Under the pieces are notes generated by a model. The model was given only the letters and a program-made list of their open reading frames with translations, was not told the DNA's origin and ran no database searches. A stretch of DNA of 49,740 bases from a virus: positions 1 to 49,740 of the IMG/VR virus record IMGVR_UViG_3300025141_011101; one strand, written 5' to 3'. Position numbers and translations under genes: made by a program. Below are positions 24,538 through 31,645 of the stretch, piece by piece. Each line of letters begins with the position of its first letter. The stretch's first letter is position 1.

Positions 24538-27447
24538 TTAATCACCAAAAGATGCCCCAGTCCTCTCAATCACGAAATCAATCGCAATGAACTCAATAGC
24601 TCTAGCTGGCTTCAGCAAAATTTTAGCATACATCACGTTGCGGTCAATCATTTCAGGAGTCGTAGTCGTCTCATCAAGAATTAACCTATAGTCACTCAAA
24701 CCGAAACGAATCTTGACACTTTCCAACAGCGGCTCAACTAAGCCTCGGAACCTGTCCCAAGTTACCCGAAGGTTCGGATCAAACAATACTTGTTTGGACA
24801 GTCTTGAGACTTCCTTCTTGAGAAAAATCAGCAACCTACGAACGTTAATTCGATCAAGAGCAGATTTTGTAGTTTGCATTGTTTTTTGACCAAAAATTAC
24901 AAGCCCCTCATTTGGGAATGAAGCAATGGGATTAATATTAACATCATAAAGCTTATCACGCTGACCGGAAGTAAGCTTTTCAACTATATTAATAACAGAC
25001 AGCCCAGCAGCGCCATTGCTCAAGCCACCCCTGTTGAACCCAGCGGGAGCAAACCAAAGTTCAGCACGCCGTTCTGAGCTTGCAAACGCGCCCAAAGCTA
25101 CTACAGAAGGTGGTACCCACACCACAGCACCGTTTATAGAATCTTTAATCTGTACCCAAGGATAGTAAGTGCAACCATAGCTTGAATTGAGATATCTATT
25201 TTTAAAGTTTGTGACGGTAGTATCAAGGCTGCTAGCCAACCTGCTTCCAAAAGAAGCATAAGAAGTACCTTCGTGGGGTGGATTGTAAACATCAGGCAAA
25301 TCAATGATAGCCAAGGCGTCTGACCGATCCTCACAAATATTAACCATATGTTCCGTTAATGTAGTGTTGGTAATTCCGGGCATCACCATTGTGTTAAAAT
25401 CGACATGTTCCGCATCGGAACAAGCATCGATAGATCTTTTGAGTGTGTTGAATACATAACTGCCTACTTCCGTCGAACCAATGTTTCTATTGGCAAATGG
25501 ATCCGATTCTGTGATCTGAACGCCGTCAAAGCCACCCCACATTGGTACAGTAAACTTGTTAAAGCCGGCAGTATCGATGAGATCTGCATAAGCACCGCTT
25601 TGTGCCGTCAATGATGATCCGGCTGCTCTCGCGCCAGACACATATGTAGCTACGCCACTAGCAACCTGTAAATCATCCAGAGTGAAAGCAACTCCAATCT
25701 CTATATTCGTGGTATCCGTATTCACATTCGCTGGTAACATTCGAAGAACGTCTTTATTGGAATGATCATACCTATTGGTACCTGATTGGTTTGTAGTGTA
25801 GCCGAAATAAGCATCCTTGTCACTACCCATTGAATCATCATTTGATTGATACCTCAAAGCAATATCCGGAAATTTAAAATATCCTTGCTGCGAATTGCTG
25901 TAGTGTTCTTCGTTAGCGGGTTGAATCATGCCGGACCAATGAATGCCGGATGCAGACAGAACTGTCCCAGCCATTTCACCAGATGCAGTCAGAGAGCTAC
26001 CGGTACCAAACGCCGGTCCACTGCCCCCGGGGTTGATTTGTCCTGAGCCCGAATCGAAATGCCACATGGTGGGTCGGAATGGTCCATGGAAACCAAAAGG
26101 AAGCAAAGAGGGATCAGTTGATCCCATATCTAATTCATTGTTCATCTCTACTCTAATATATTTTGAAATATTTAAATAAGAACCGTATTCTCGAAATCTA
26201 CGCTCTGAATCGTCCCAAGCATCGAACATATCACCGATTCTTTTAGCAATATAATTTTCAGCATTTGGATTCAAACTTAGTCCGAGAAAAGATTCAACAA
26301 CTTGAATAGCATTGTCTGTATCCTGCGCTCTGCGGATAATAAGATCGAAGGTTCCATATGGATCTACGCCCGCATTTGGCGAAGCTTTAATGTTGGCAAT
26401 GGAAATTTTAAAATTCCCCATTGGATATACGCCTTTCTCAATAGCGTGAACCTTAAACAATTTTGTAACATATGTAGTATCTCTGGGATTAAAATTTTGA
26501 TATGCAGTACCTCTTGTATCTTGTGAAATGATCCATCCAGTACTGGCAGGTTGTGCGTCAATGCCTTGAAAATCAGAAAAATTAGTTGGTGTGGTCCCTA
26601 CTTGCAAACCAAGCATTATTCCGCCAACATTTCCACCTTCGCCTGTGCCGGCAATTGTATCGGCAACTGCCCTTTCGTATGTTTGACCAAGCCAATATTT
26701 TTCTTGATTACCAGACTCAGTAATTCCAGTGTTTGTTAAAATTGGATTGGTATTGAAAACCTTTCTAATAAACTTATCAGAATTTGGATTAAAGTTAAAA
26801 GAATAGAGTCTTCCAGAAGAGGGAGGCTGGCCAGTAGAGCCAGTTGTAATAGTTGCTTTAAATTCTTGATTTGTCCCGATTGATCTTAAGAGAGTGGCGT
26901 TAGATGCAGTTTGTAATGTTCCGGGGTGATTATATAAAAAAGTGCCGCTAAGAACAATTGCACCATTTCCATCTGGAAAATACCAAACTGCTGCCAGCGT
27001 ACCAGTGTTATTGGTGCCGGCAGCACCGGAATCAATTAAGAAAAGTCCGTATGCGCCGCCGCCATAGCTGGCTCTGGAATAGCCGCCCCAACCAGCTTCG
27101 CCAGCACCACCTGCAGTAGCATTAGTGGCTTGCATTCCTAACAAACGAACAATTGTCGCAGTCTGTCCATTTTTCAACCAAGCTTGTGCAGCATAAGTAG
27201 CATACATGGGAGAAGTACGGTTTCCTTCTCTCCAGACGTCTCCGCCGATTCCGCCCGGAATGGGATTTCCAAACTTTTCAATAAACTCAGAGAAAGAATT
27301 TACCTGCGTAGGTCTAAAGGCAGGACCGCGCTCTGTTCTACCAATAATGACAGGTCCCATGGCGGGTGCTGCGCCGGGTATCTGTGAATTATCAATCTCA
27401 TCGATAAAAACACCGGGTGATACAAATTTAAACTTGGTAACAGACAT
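24538..27447 (-). CDS. Tail sheath protein (gp18-like)
   Basis: 969 residues, longer than the 659 of T4. The N terminus SPGVFIDEIDNSQIPG...PVIIGRTERGPAFRPTQVNSFSEFIEKFGNP is the conserved sheath start. The C-terminal part has INPIASFPNEGLVIFGQKTM, INVRRLLIFLKKEV and TWDRFRGLVEPLL, the conserved core that interlocks subunits. The extra length lies in the middle and is Gly/Ser/Thr rich, so it is likely surface decoration domains. The late-type motif at 27494-27502 lies 47 bases upstream. Confidence 0.95.
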   Translation of the reverse strand: MSVTKFKFVSPGVFIDEIDNSQIPGAAPAMGPVIIGRTERGPAFRPTQVNSFSEFIEKFGNPIPGGIGGDVWREGNRTSPMYATYAAQAWLKNGQTATIVRLLGMQATNATAGGAGEAGWGGYSRASYGGGAYGLFLIDSGAAGTNNTGTLAAVWYFPDGNGAIVLSGTFLYNHPGTLQTASNATLLRSIGTNQEFKATITTGSTGQPPSSGRLYSFNFNPNSDKFIRKVFNTNPILTNTGITESGNQEKYWLGQTYERAVADTIAGTGEGGNVGGIMLGLQVGTTPTNFSDFQGIDAQPASTGWIISQDTRGTAYQNFNPRDTTYVTKLFKVHAIEKGVYPMGNFKISIANIKASPNAGVDPYGTFDLIIRRAQDTDNAIQVVESFLGLSLNPNAENYIAKRIGDMFDAWDDSERRFREYGSYLNISKYIRVEMNNELDMGSTDPSLLPFGFHGPFRPTMWHFDSGSGQINPGGSGPAFGTGSSLTASGEMAGTVLSASGIHWSGMIQPANEEHYSNSQQGYFKFPDIALRYQSNDDSMGSDKDAYFGYTTNQSGTNRYDHSNKDVLRMLPANVNTDTTNIEIGVAFTLDDLQVASGVATYVSGARAAGSSLTAQSGAYADLIDTAGFNKFTVPMWGGFDGVQITESDPFANRNIGSTEVGSYVFNTLKRSIDACSDAEHVDFNTMVMPGITNTTLTEHMVNICEDRSDALAIIDLPDVYNPPHEGTSYASFGSRLASSLDTTVTNFKNRYLNSSYGCTYYPWVQIKDSINGAVVWVPPSVVALGAFASSERRAELWFAPAGFNRGGLSNGAAGLSVINIVEKLTSGQRDKLYDVNINPIASFPNEGLVIFGQKTMQTTKSALDRINVRRLLIFLKKEVSRLSKQVLFDPNLRVTWDRFRGLVEPLLESVKIRFGLSDYRLILDETTTTPEMIDRNVMYAKILLKPARAIEFIAIDFVIERTGASFGD

Positions 27448-27493
27448 GTATTATAATCTCCTTATTTTCCTTATTTCATAGCTATCGTCTTTA

Positions 27494-27502
27494 ATAAATA
27501 GT
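27494..27502 (-). promoter_or_regulatory. Candidate late promoter motif before the sheath gene
   Basis: Minus strand ACTATTTAT, 47 bases upstream of the sheath ATG in a 90-base gap. The same nine bases occur before several other structural genes. Confidence 0.5.
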
Positions 27503-27537
27503 ATTAGAAACAGTCAAAGGGACAAAAATCCAAAAGG

Positions 27538-28437
27538 TTATTCTCGATAAAAACCTCTCTCATCAATATGTTCTGGGATGTCTCCGACAATGACATGTTC
27601 TTTTGGAAGCTTAACTTCTACGGCATTTTCTCTATAGACAATTTTGGGTTGTTCTTGATTTTTATCTTCTCCGATAATATAGCCTAAAGTTTTAATATCA
27701 ATTTTAGTTTCATATTTTCGGTATTCTTCTTCCAACGAGGTAACATTATTATTTTGAGTAAAATCAGATTGTACAAATGATTCAAAACGATGACCATCAT
27801 GTTTAATTAAAAAATAATTAATCGCACCCGGTATTGTGGCAAAGGGAGTCATCAAATCATTCATTTGTTGCTGATATTCTGTTTGTATTGTTATGGTATA
27901 AGTAATATCGAGATACACTGGCATTGGAATCGTGACTGTTTGATAAACAATTTTTTCATTACCAAAAGGGAAAGTACGCTGCTTAACTTGAGTATTTACT
28001 GTTTTTCTCCAAGAATCCGCATTGGCAAAGTTAGCAGTTTTGTCTTGCTTTATTCTTCTCGCAATTGTTATTGAGCCACCTTTTTCGTCCTTAACAGGCG
28101 GAATGTGCCCCCAAGCAGTTCCCTTTTTTGACAAATCCTTTGCCACACTTGCCCTCTCTATTGTTATTAGCGGTAAAATCAAGGTTCCATCTTGATCTCT
28201 CAAGTTATCATCTCTTTTCACCTGATAGGAGCGCTCCGCTGAAGCCCAAATAACTGGAACCTTGTTCCACCCATTGTGCATTGTCGTATAAAGATCTAGG
28301 TCATCGTTGACCCAACTATGCAATGCATAATCAATAGTCTCTAGTGTCGAGGGTTGAAAGGGAACTTCTTTTAACAAGGCAGTCTCAGTTCCCCAACGTT
28401 TGCTTTTAATTTTATAACTTCCCTTTTTAGCTGGCAT
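27538..28437 (-). CDS. Tail terminator / proximal sheath stabiliser (gp15-like)
   Basis: About 299 residues from the ATG at 28435-28437; a TTG one codon earlier is less likely. NKVPVIWASAERSYQ, GTLILPLITIERASV and PVYLDITYTITIQTEYQQQMNDLMTPF align by order with T4 gp15 (VPITYASxEH, ILPRINLHL, MIYELSIFTRYEDDM). gp15 caps the finished tail before head joining. Position between gp14-like and sheath genes agrees. Upstream gene overlaps it by 11 bases. Confidence 0.75.
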   Translation of the reverse strand: MPAKKGSYKIKSKRWGTETALLKEVPFQPSTLETIDYALHSWVNDDLDLYTTMHNGWNKVPVIWASAERSYQVKRDDNLRDQDGTLILPLITIERASVAKDLSKKGTAWGHIPPVKDEKGGSITIARRIKQDKTANFANADSWRKTVNTQVKQRTFPFGNEKIVYQTVTIPMPVYLDITYTITIQTEYQQQMNDLMTPFATIPGAINYFLIKHDGHRFESFVQSDFTQNNNVTSLEEEYRKYETKIDIKTLGYIIGEDKNQEQPKIVYRENAVEVKLPKEHVIVGDIPEHIDERGFYRE

Positions 28438-28918
28438 CAAACAGTCCCTTTCTCGCCCTAATGCAGTTTGCTATTATTTCCATTTTATGATCAACTTGTC
28501 CAAATATTTGTTTTGGCTCTGCCAATGTAACAATCTCATAATGAAAAGAACCATACAAGACAAAATCCCCCTCTCGAACAAACAAGTCTTGATCTTCTGT
28601 TAACCTTCTCTTGTGAAAGTGAACACTCAAACTTGAACGACGATCAACACCAAAATTAGTTGCCGAAGTCGTGTGCCCCTCCCAGTCAACAAGGGCATAT
28701 ACCCTGATGGGTGGGAGGAAAGTTTTCTTTATCGCTTCACCATAAAGTGAATGAAAATTTGTATGCTCTAGGCTTATCGGATAATACAGTATTTGTTGAC
28801 CAACGACTCTTTCAATAAGCTCATCATTAACTTGTTTTACAAGGTTGCGCTCTTTCTGACCAAAAAACAGCGGAGGTGGCGGGTTTACCGGTTGTGACCA
28901 TTTGTTCTCAGCCATCAT
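28427..28918 (-). CDS. Neck protein (gp14-like)
   Basis: 163 residues. QQILYYPISLEHTNFHSLYGEAIKKTF fits T4 gp14 ([24 protein letters not shown] by order), followed by an FGVDRRSSLSVHF strand, REGDFVLYGSFHYEIVTLAEP, and GQVDHKMEIIANCIRARKGLF. It would bind the gp13 ring and the tail terminator. It follows the gp13-like gene by three bases, the expected order. The family is divergent, so the call depends on order as well as motifs. Confidence 0.7.
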   Translation of the reverse strand: MMAENKWSQPVNPPPPLFFGQKERNLVKQVNDELIERVVGQQILYYPISLEHTNFHSLYGEAIKKTFLPPIRVYALVDWEGHTTSATNFGVDRRSSLSVHFHKRRLTEDQDLFVREGDFVLYGSFHYEIVTLAEPKQIFGQVDHKMEIIANCIRARKGLFDAS

Positions 28919-28921
28919 TCA

Positions 28922-30220
28922 TTACCCCACAAATATTCCAGCCGGCACATTTGATTGAACTTTGTTTGTACTATCCATAATTGCAGCTTCGGTCGCTGAA
29001 AGGTTCGCATAAGTCAACTCATCAAGTACTGTCTTTAGTTCTTCTCTGAGTTTCTCTTGTTCTTCTTTTGCCTGCGACAGTAATTCGGAAGCATTTAATG
29101 TAACTGATTCTCCCGGTATTGGTATAGTAGTATACTTACCACGAACCTGACCGAGCATTTCTTTTGTCAACGATAAAGCAAATCTTCTAATCCATTGCTT
29201 GCCAATTGAATTTATATGATTATATCGAATATTGTCAAAAGGAAGCGTATTCATGTTATTAATACCATCTGCCCCAGTACGCCGATCTTCTTCCTGATCC
29301 CACGCATCCTCGTCGACAGTAAACTCAACCCACATTTTCAGTGGATGTGTTGCGGTAACATTTGGAAACAATCTCAATCTGTTATTTTTAATTTCATAAG
29401 AATAGTGTGAAGTTCTTGTATATAGATTATCCTCGAAGCCCATAGCTTGAAGTTTGTTTTGCCAAGTTGGAACAATCTCAAAAGTTGCATCGTCTGACCA
29501 TTGACCATATTGGTGAAGGTTCCCAACAGTATTCAAACCACCATAATATCCATAAAACCTCCACATCGCATGGGGAGTCTTATAATAAACCCTTCTTATT
29601 GTAATCTCCTTCTTTCCAACCTTATTATAATATGGATAATATGTATTGTCACTATCAACGGAGGCGCTATAAATAATTTTTTGTAAATCGTAATCTTGTA
29701 CGCTAGCAGATGCGCCGAAGGAGGCTGAATAAATTGATATATCACCACCGAGCCCAGCTTCAGTAGAAACAGCGCTTCCAACCTTATTTGCATAACTAAA
29801 TTTAAATTTTGGATATTTTAATGATACACTTTCCCTGCCCAAACTTGATGAAAGAGTACTGCCTGCTTCAAGTTGTCCGTGCTGGTCAAAGGAGCCAGTA
29901 GAATCACCCAACAAGCTTGGGAGAACGTTTTTCGCTTGATGTGTATTAACAATATATGAATATTCTAAAACTGATTCTTCATAAGCAGCATAAACATTCT
30001 GTGCTTTAAGTTCAATGTCTAAAATATCACCACCGAGTTTTCTATATGTATGTGCTACCTGATCAACTGCTCCCGAAACAAAGGTGGGCTCGTACAGGGA
30101 ACCATTTGTTGCATATATGCCAAAAGGCAAATTTGCAGCGGTCACATCGCGATGTGTCCCTGTAGCTGGTAAAACAATAGAGCTAGTTGCTTGAGTTGGT
30201 GTTAAGATTGGAGTTGCCAC
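28922..30220 (-). CDS. Neck / head completion protein (gp13-like)
   Basis: 432 residues from a GTG with GAGGAG upstream. The C-terminal part reads GKQWIRRFALSLTKEMLGQVRGKYTTIPIPGESVTLNASELLSQAKEEQEKL, a pattern of the gp13 family, ending with a coiled coil. The N-terminal half is Ser/Gly/Tyr-rich. The gp13 ring attaches to the portal and stops DNA leaking. It is larger than T4 gp13 (309 residues), so an extra domain is present in the first half. Confidence 0.7.
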   Translation of the reverse strand: MATPILTPTQATSSIVLPATGTHRDVTAANLPFGIYATNGSLYEPTFVSGAVDQVAHTYRKLGGDILDIELKAQNVYAAYEESVLEYSYIVNTHQAKNVLPSLLGDSTGSFDQHGQLEAGSTLSSSLGRESVSLKYPKFKFSYANKVGSAVSTEAGLGGDISIYSASFGASASVQDYDLQKIIYSASVDSDNTYYPYYNKVGKKEITIRRVYYKTPHAMWRFYGYYGGLNTVGNLHQYGQWSDDATFEIVPTWQNKLQAMGFEDNLYTRTSHYSYEIKNNRLRLFPNVTATHPLKMWVEFTVDEDAWDQEEDRRTGADGINNMNTLPFDNIRYNHINSIGKQWIRRFALSLTKEMLGQVRGKYTTIPIPGESVTLNASELLSQAKEEQEKLREELKTVLDELTYANLSATEAAIMDSTNKVQSNVPAGIFVG

Positions 30221-30268
30221 TAAATTATATCTCCTCAGATATAATTAGTTGACTGCCCTTTAAAAACA

Positions 30269-30553
30269 CTATTCTTTCTTCTTTGTTGCTTTTTTGGTTG
30301 CCTTTTTTCTTGAAGCTGGTTTTTTGGTGGTTTTGGAAGTTGTTTTTTTCTTCGCTTTTGTTGGCTTTTTAGTAGCCTTGCTCTTTTTTGGCTTTGGAAC
30401 AGCAGGGGCAGGCTTTTCTACTACCGGCTTTGTCTCAATAACTTCTTCTATAGTGTCGCTCTTGTTTTCGAATCCTAAAAATTTTGCAAACTTTCGACCA
30501 AACTTTCTACCAAACTTTTCAGGACATTTTTTCGCTCTTCTTTTCTTTCCCAT
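30269..30553 (-). CDS. Lysine-rich histone-H1-like basic protein
   Basis: 94 residues. After a short head with a GRKFGRKFAKFLGFE segment, an acidic patch (SDTIEEVIETKP) leads to a tail of about 45 residues made almost only of Lys, Pro, Ala, Ser and Thr (KPKKSKATKKPTKAKKK, then TTSKTTKKPASRKKATKKATKKKE). This composition is like the C-terminal tails of histone H1 and bacterial AlgP/H1-like DNA-binding proteins. It has its own candidate late promoter and a good ribosome site (GAGAGG), so it is made late. Non-specific DNA or RNA binding is the simplest reading. Confidence 0.75.
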   Translation of the reverse strand: MGKKRRAKKCPEKFGRKFGRKFAKFLGFENKSDTIEEVIETKPVVEKPAPAVPKPKKSKATKKPTKAKKKTTSKTTKKPASRKKATKKATKKKE

Positions 30554-30576
30554 GGGAACCTCTCTTTTATTATATT

Positions 30577-30585
30577 ATAAATAGT
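30577..30585 (-). promoter_or_regulatory. Candidate late promoter motif before the H1-like gene
   Basis: Minus strand ACTATTTAT, 24 bases upstream of the ATG and just after the terminator at 30592-30626. Confidence 0.45.
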
Positions 30586-30591
30586 TGTACA

Positions 30592-30626
30592 CAAAAGAAA
30601 ACCCCACCTCCCGAAAGAAGTGGGGT
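30592..30626 (-). terminator. Terminator after the KPKAA-repeat protein gene
   Basis: Minus strand stem ACCCCAC / GTGGGGT with a 12-base loop, then TTTTCTTTTG. The stem is convincing, the T-tract is interrupted. Confidence 0.7.
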
Positions 30627-30651
30627 CTAAATTTGAAGAGTTGGTTGTTAC

Positions 30652-30804
30652 CTATTCTTCTTTCTTTATAACAGGTTTCTCTGCCTTTGGCTTTGCTGCT
30701 GCCTTTGGCTTTATTGCTGCCTTTGGCTTTGCTGCTGCCTTTGGCTTTGTCACTGCCTTTGCTGCCTTTGCTGCCATCGCAGCGATTTTATTTCCAATAC
30801 CCAT
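30652..30804 (-). CDS. Small KPKAA-repeat basic protein
   Basis: A 50-residue gene with a strong AAGGAG site before its ATG. After MGIGNKIAAMAAKAAKAV it consists of four copies of a six-residue KPKAAA-type unit (18-base repeat), ending in EKPVIKKEE. It is a second lysine/alanine/proline-rich, H1-like protein beside the gene at 30269-30553. It is bounded by a terminator downstream and lies 18 bases after the gene at 30823. It should bind nucleic acid or an acidic protein; the exact role is unknown. Confidence 0.75.
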   Translation of the reverse strand: MGIGNKIAAMAAKAAKAVTKPKAAAKPKAAIKPKAAAKPKAEKPVIKKEE

Positions 30805-30822
30805 CTTATTCTCCTTTTAATG

Positions 30823-31416
30823 CTAAATATCGTCTGGTGCTATATAGCCTTCGAGGGTGATGACGAACTTGCCAGCAGTGTAAGTCCCAGCAGTGTTGGC
30901 ATCGCCGGCGGTAAGGTAAAGCCCGTTGCTCTCCGATGCGAGATCGTGAAGAGTCCCGTGAGCCACTGCATAGTGATCAACAGCACCCAAGGTCCAATCT
31001 CCTCCTGCCGTTATAAGGGCTGTTTCAGTAGCCTCGGTGATAAGATACCCAGCGGTTTCAGTAGTTGTTATCTCGTCGGCGAGGTACAAGTCAATATCTT
31101 CGGTTCCGCCGGTTGGTGCCTCAAGACATGCCATTTCAACATAAGTAATGTACCCATTAACGGCTGGTGTAAGTGTGGTGAGAGAGGCGTTTGTGCCATC
31201 GGCCACACCGATAATATCTAAATCTGTAGCTACAGAGGCTATGACTGCCTTGGATGTACCAAGATCTACAACGATCTCTGTAAGAACTTTGCTCCCCTCT
31301 CTGCGAACCGTGCTTGACACGACAGCACCCGAAATTCCTGCACCGGCAGTATTGGTATTTGTCTGCCCCTTTTTATTAAGACTATAAAGTCTTTTTCTTC
31401 CTATTCTTTTTCCCAT
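30823..31416 (-). CDS. Probable head decoration-type virion protein
   Basis: 197 residues with AGGAGGAAA before the ATG. The basic start (MGKRIGRKRLYSLNKKGQT) is followed by a Thr/Ala/Gly-rich, beta-type body (VLTEIVVDLGTS, YITYVEMACLEAPTGGTEDIDLYLADE, LYLTAGDANTAGTYTAGKFVITLEG). Such proteins are common next to capsid genes of aquatic T4-like phages, usually without a name. Position after the major capsid gene supports a capsid surface or head fibre role, but this is inference. The 131-base leader is discussed separately. Confidence 0.6.
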   Translation of the reverse strand: MGKRIGRKRLYSLNKKGQTNTNTAGAGISGAVVSSTVRREGSKVLTEIVVDLGTSKAVIASVATDLDIIGVADGTNASLTTLTPAVNGYITYVEMACLEAPTGGTEDIDLYLADEITTTETAGYLITEATETALITAGGDWTLGAVDHYAVAHGTLHDLASESNGLYLTAGDANTAGTYTAGKFVITLEGYIAPDDI

Positions 31417-31546
31417 AATAAATTTCCTCCTTTTATGAGTTATTGCAATAACCTGAATAAATTCTCGAATCCTAACCAGCCACGTTCGGCTAAGAGTCTT
31501 CAGGGGTCAGTGGCCTCGACCCATGGAGAAAATTCTCAAGTTCACC
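31417..31546 (-). promoter_or_regulatory. Long, structured 5' leader of the decoration-type gene
   Basis: No gene is visible in the 229 bases between 31417 and 31645. On the minus strand the leader holds GGGTC...GACCC, AGCC...GGCT and GAGAATTTTCTC inverted repeats, and a perfect 14-base palindrome GTTATTGCAATAAC at 31439-31452, followed by the ribosome site. It may be a regulatory RNA or a small structured leader. Confidence 0.35.
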
Positions 31547-31556
31547 TATAAATAGT
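31547..31556 (-). promoter_or_regulatory. Candidate late promoter motif upstream of the decoration-type gene
   Basis: Minus strand ACTATTTATA, between the capsid terminator and the leader, 131 bases before the ATG. Confidence 0.45.
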
Positions 31557-31587
31557 ATTCTTGTTGGTAAACATCCCAAAGAAACAA

Positions 31588-31621
31588 TAAAAAAACCCGC
31601 CCTGAATTAACAGGACGGGTT
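31588..31621 (-). terminator. Rho-independent terminator after the major capsid gene
   Basis: Minus strand stem AACCCGTCCTG / CAGGGCGGGTT (11 pairs, one G-U), TTAATT loop and a T7 tract. A strong terminator 25 bases after the capsid stop. Confidence 0.9.
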
Positions 31622-31645
31622 AATTTATTACTCGTTAGCTATTGC

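Noticed and set aside
30660-30790. Short tandem repeat that might be taken for a CRISPR-like array
   Set aside because: The repeat is 18 bases, contiguous and in frame, encoding KPKAAA units; there are no spacers.
30820-31221. Plus-strand open frame of 133 codons
   Set aside because: Shadow of the decoration-type gene, which has a strong ribosome site and conserved composition on the minus strand.
31441-31540. Possible tRNA in the capsid-decoration gap, because of TTCGA-like loops and a CCA
   Set aside because: No cloverleaf with an acceptor stem and anticodon arm could be drawn on either strand.
31547-31554. TATAAATA reading on the plus strand, identical to the T4 late promoter core
   Set aside because: It points away from all genes; only the reverse complement faces the coding strand, so it is reported as ACTATTTATA instead.
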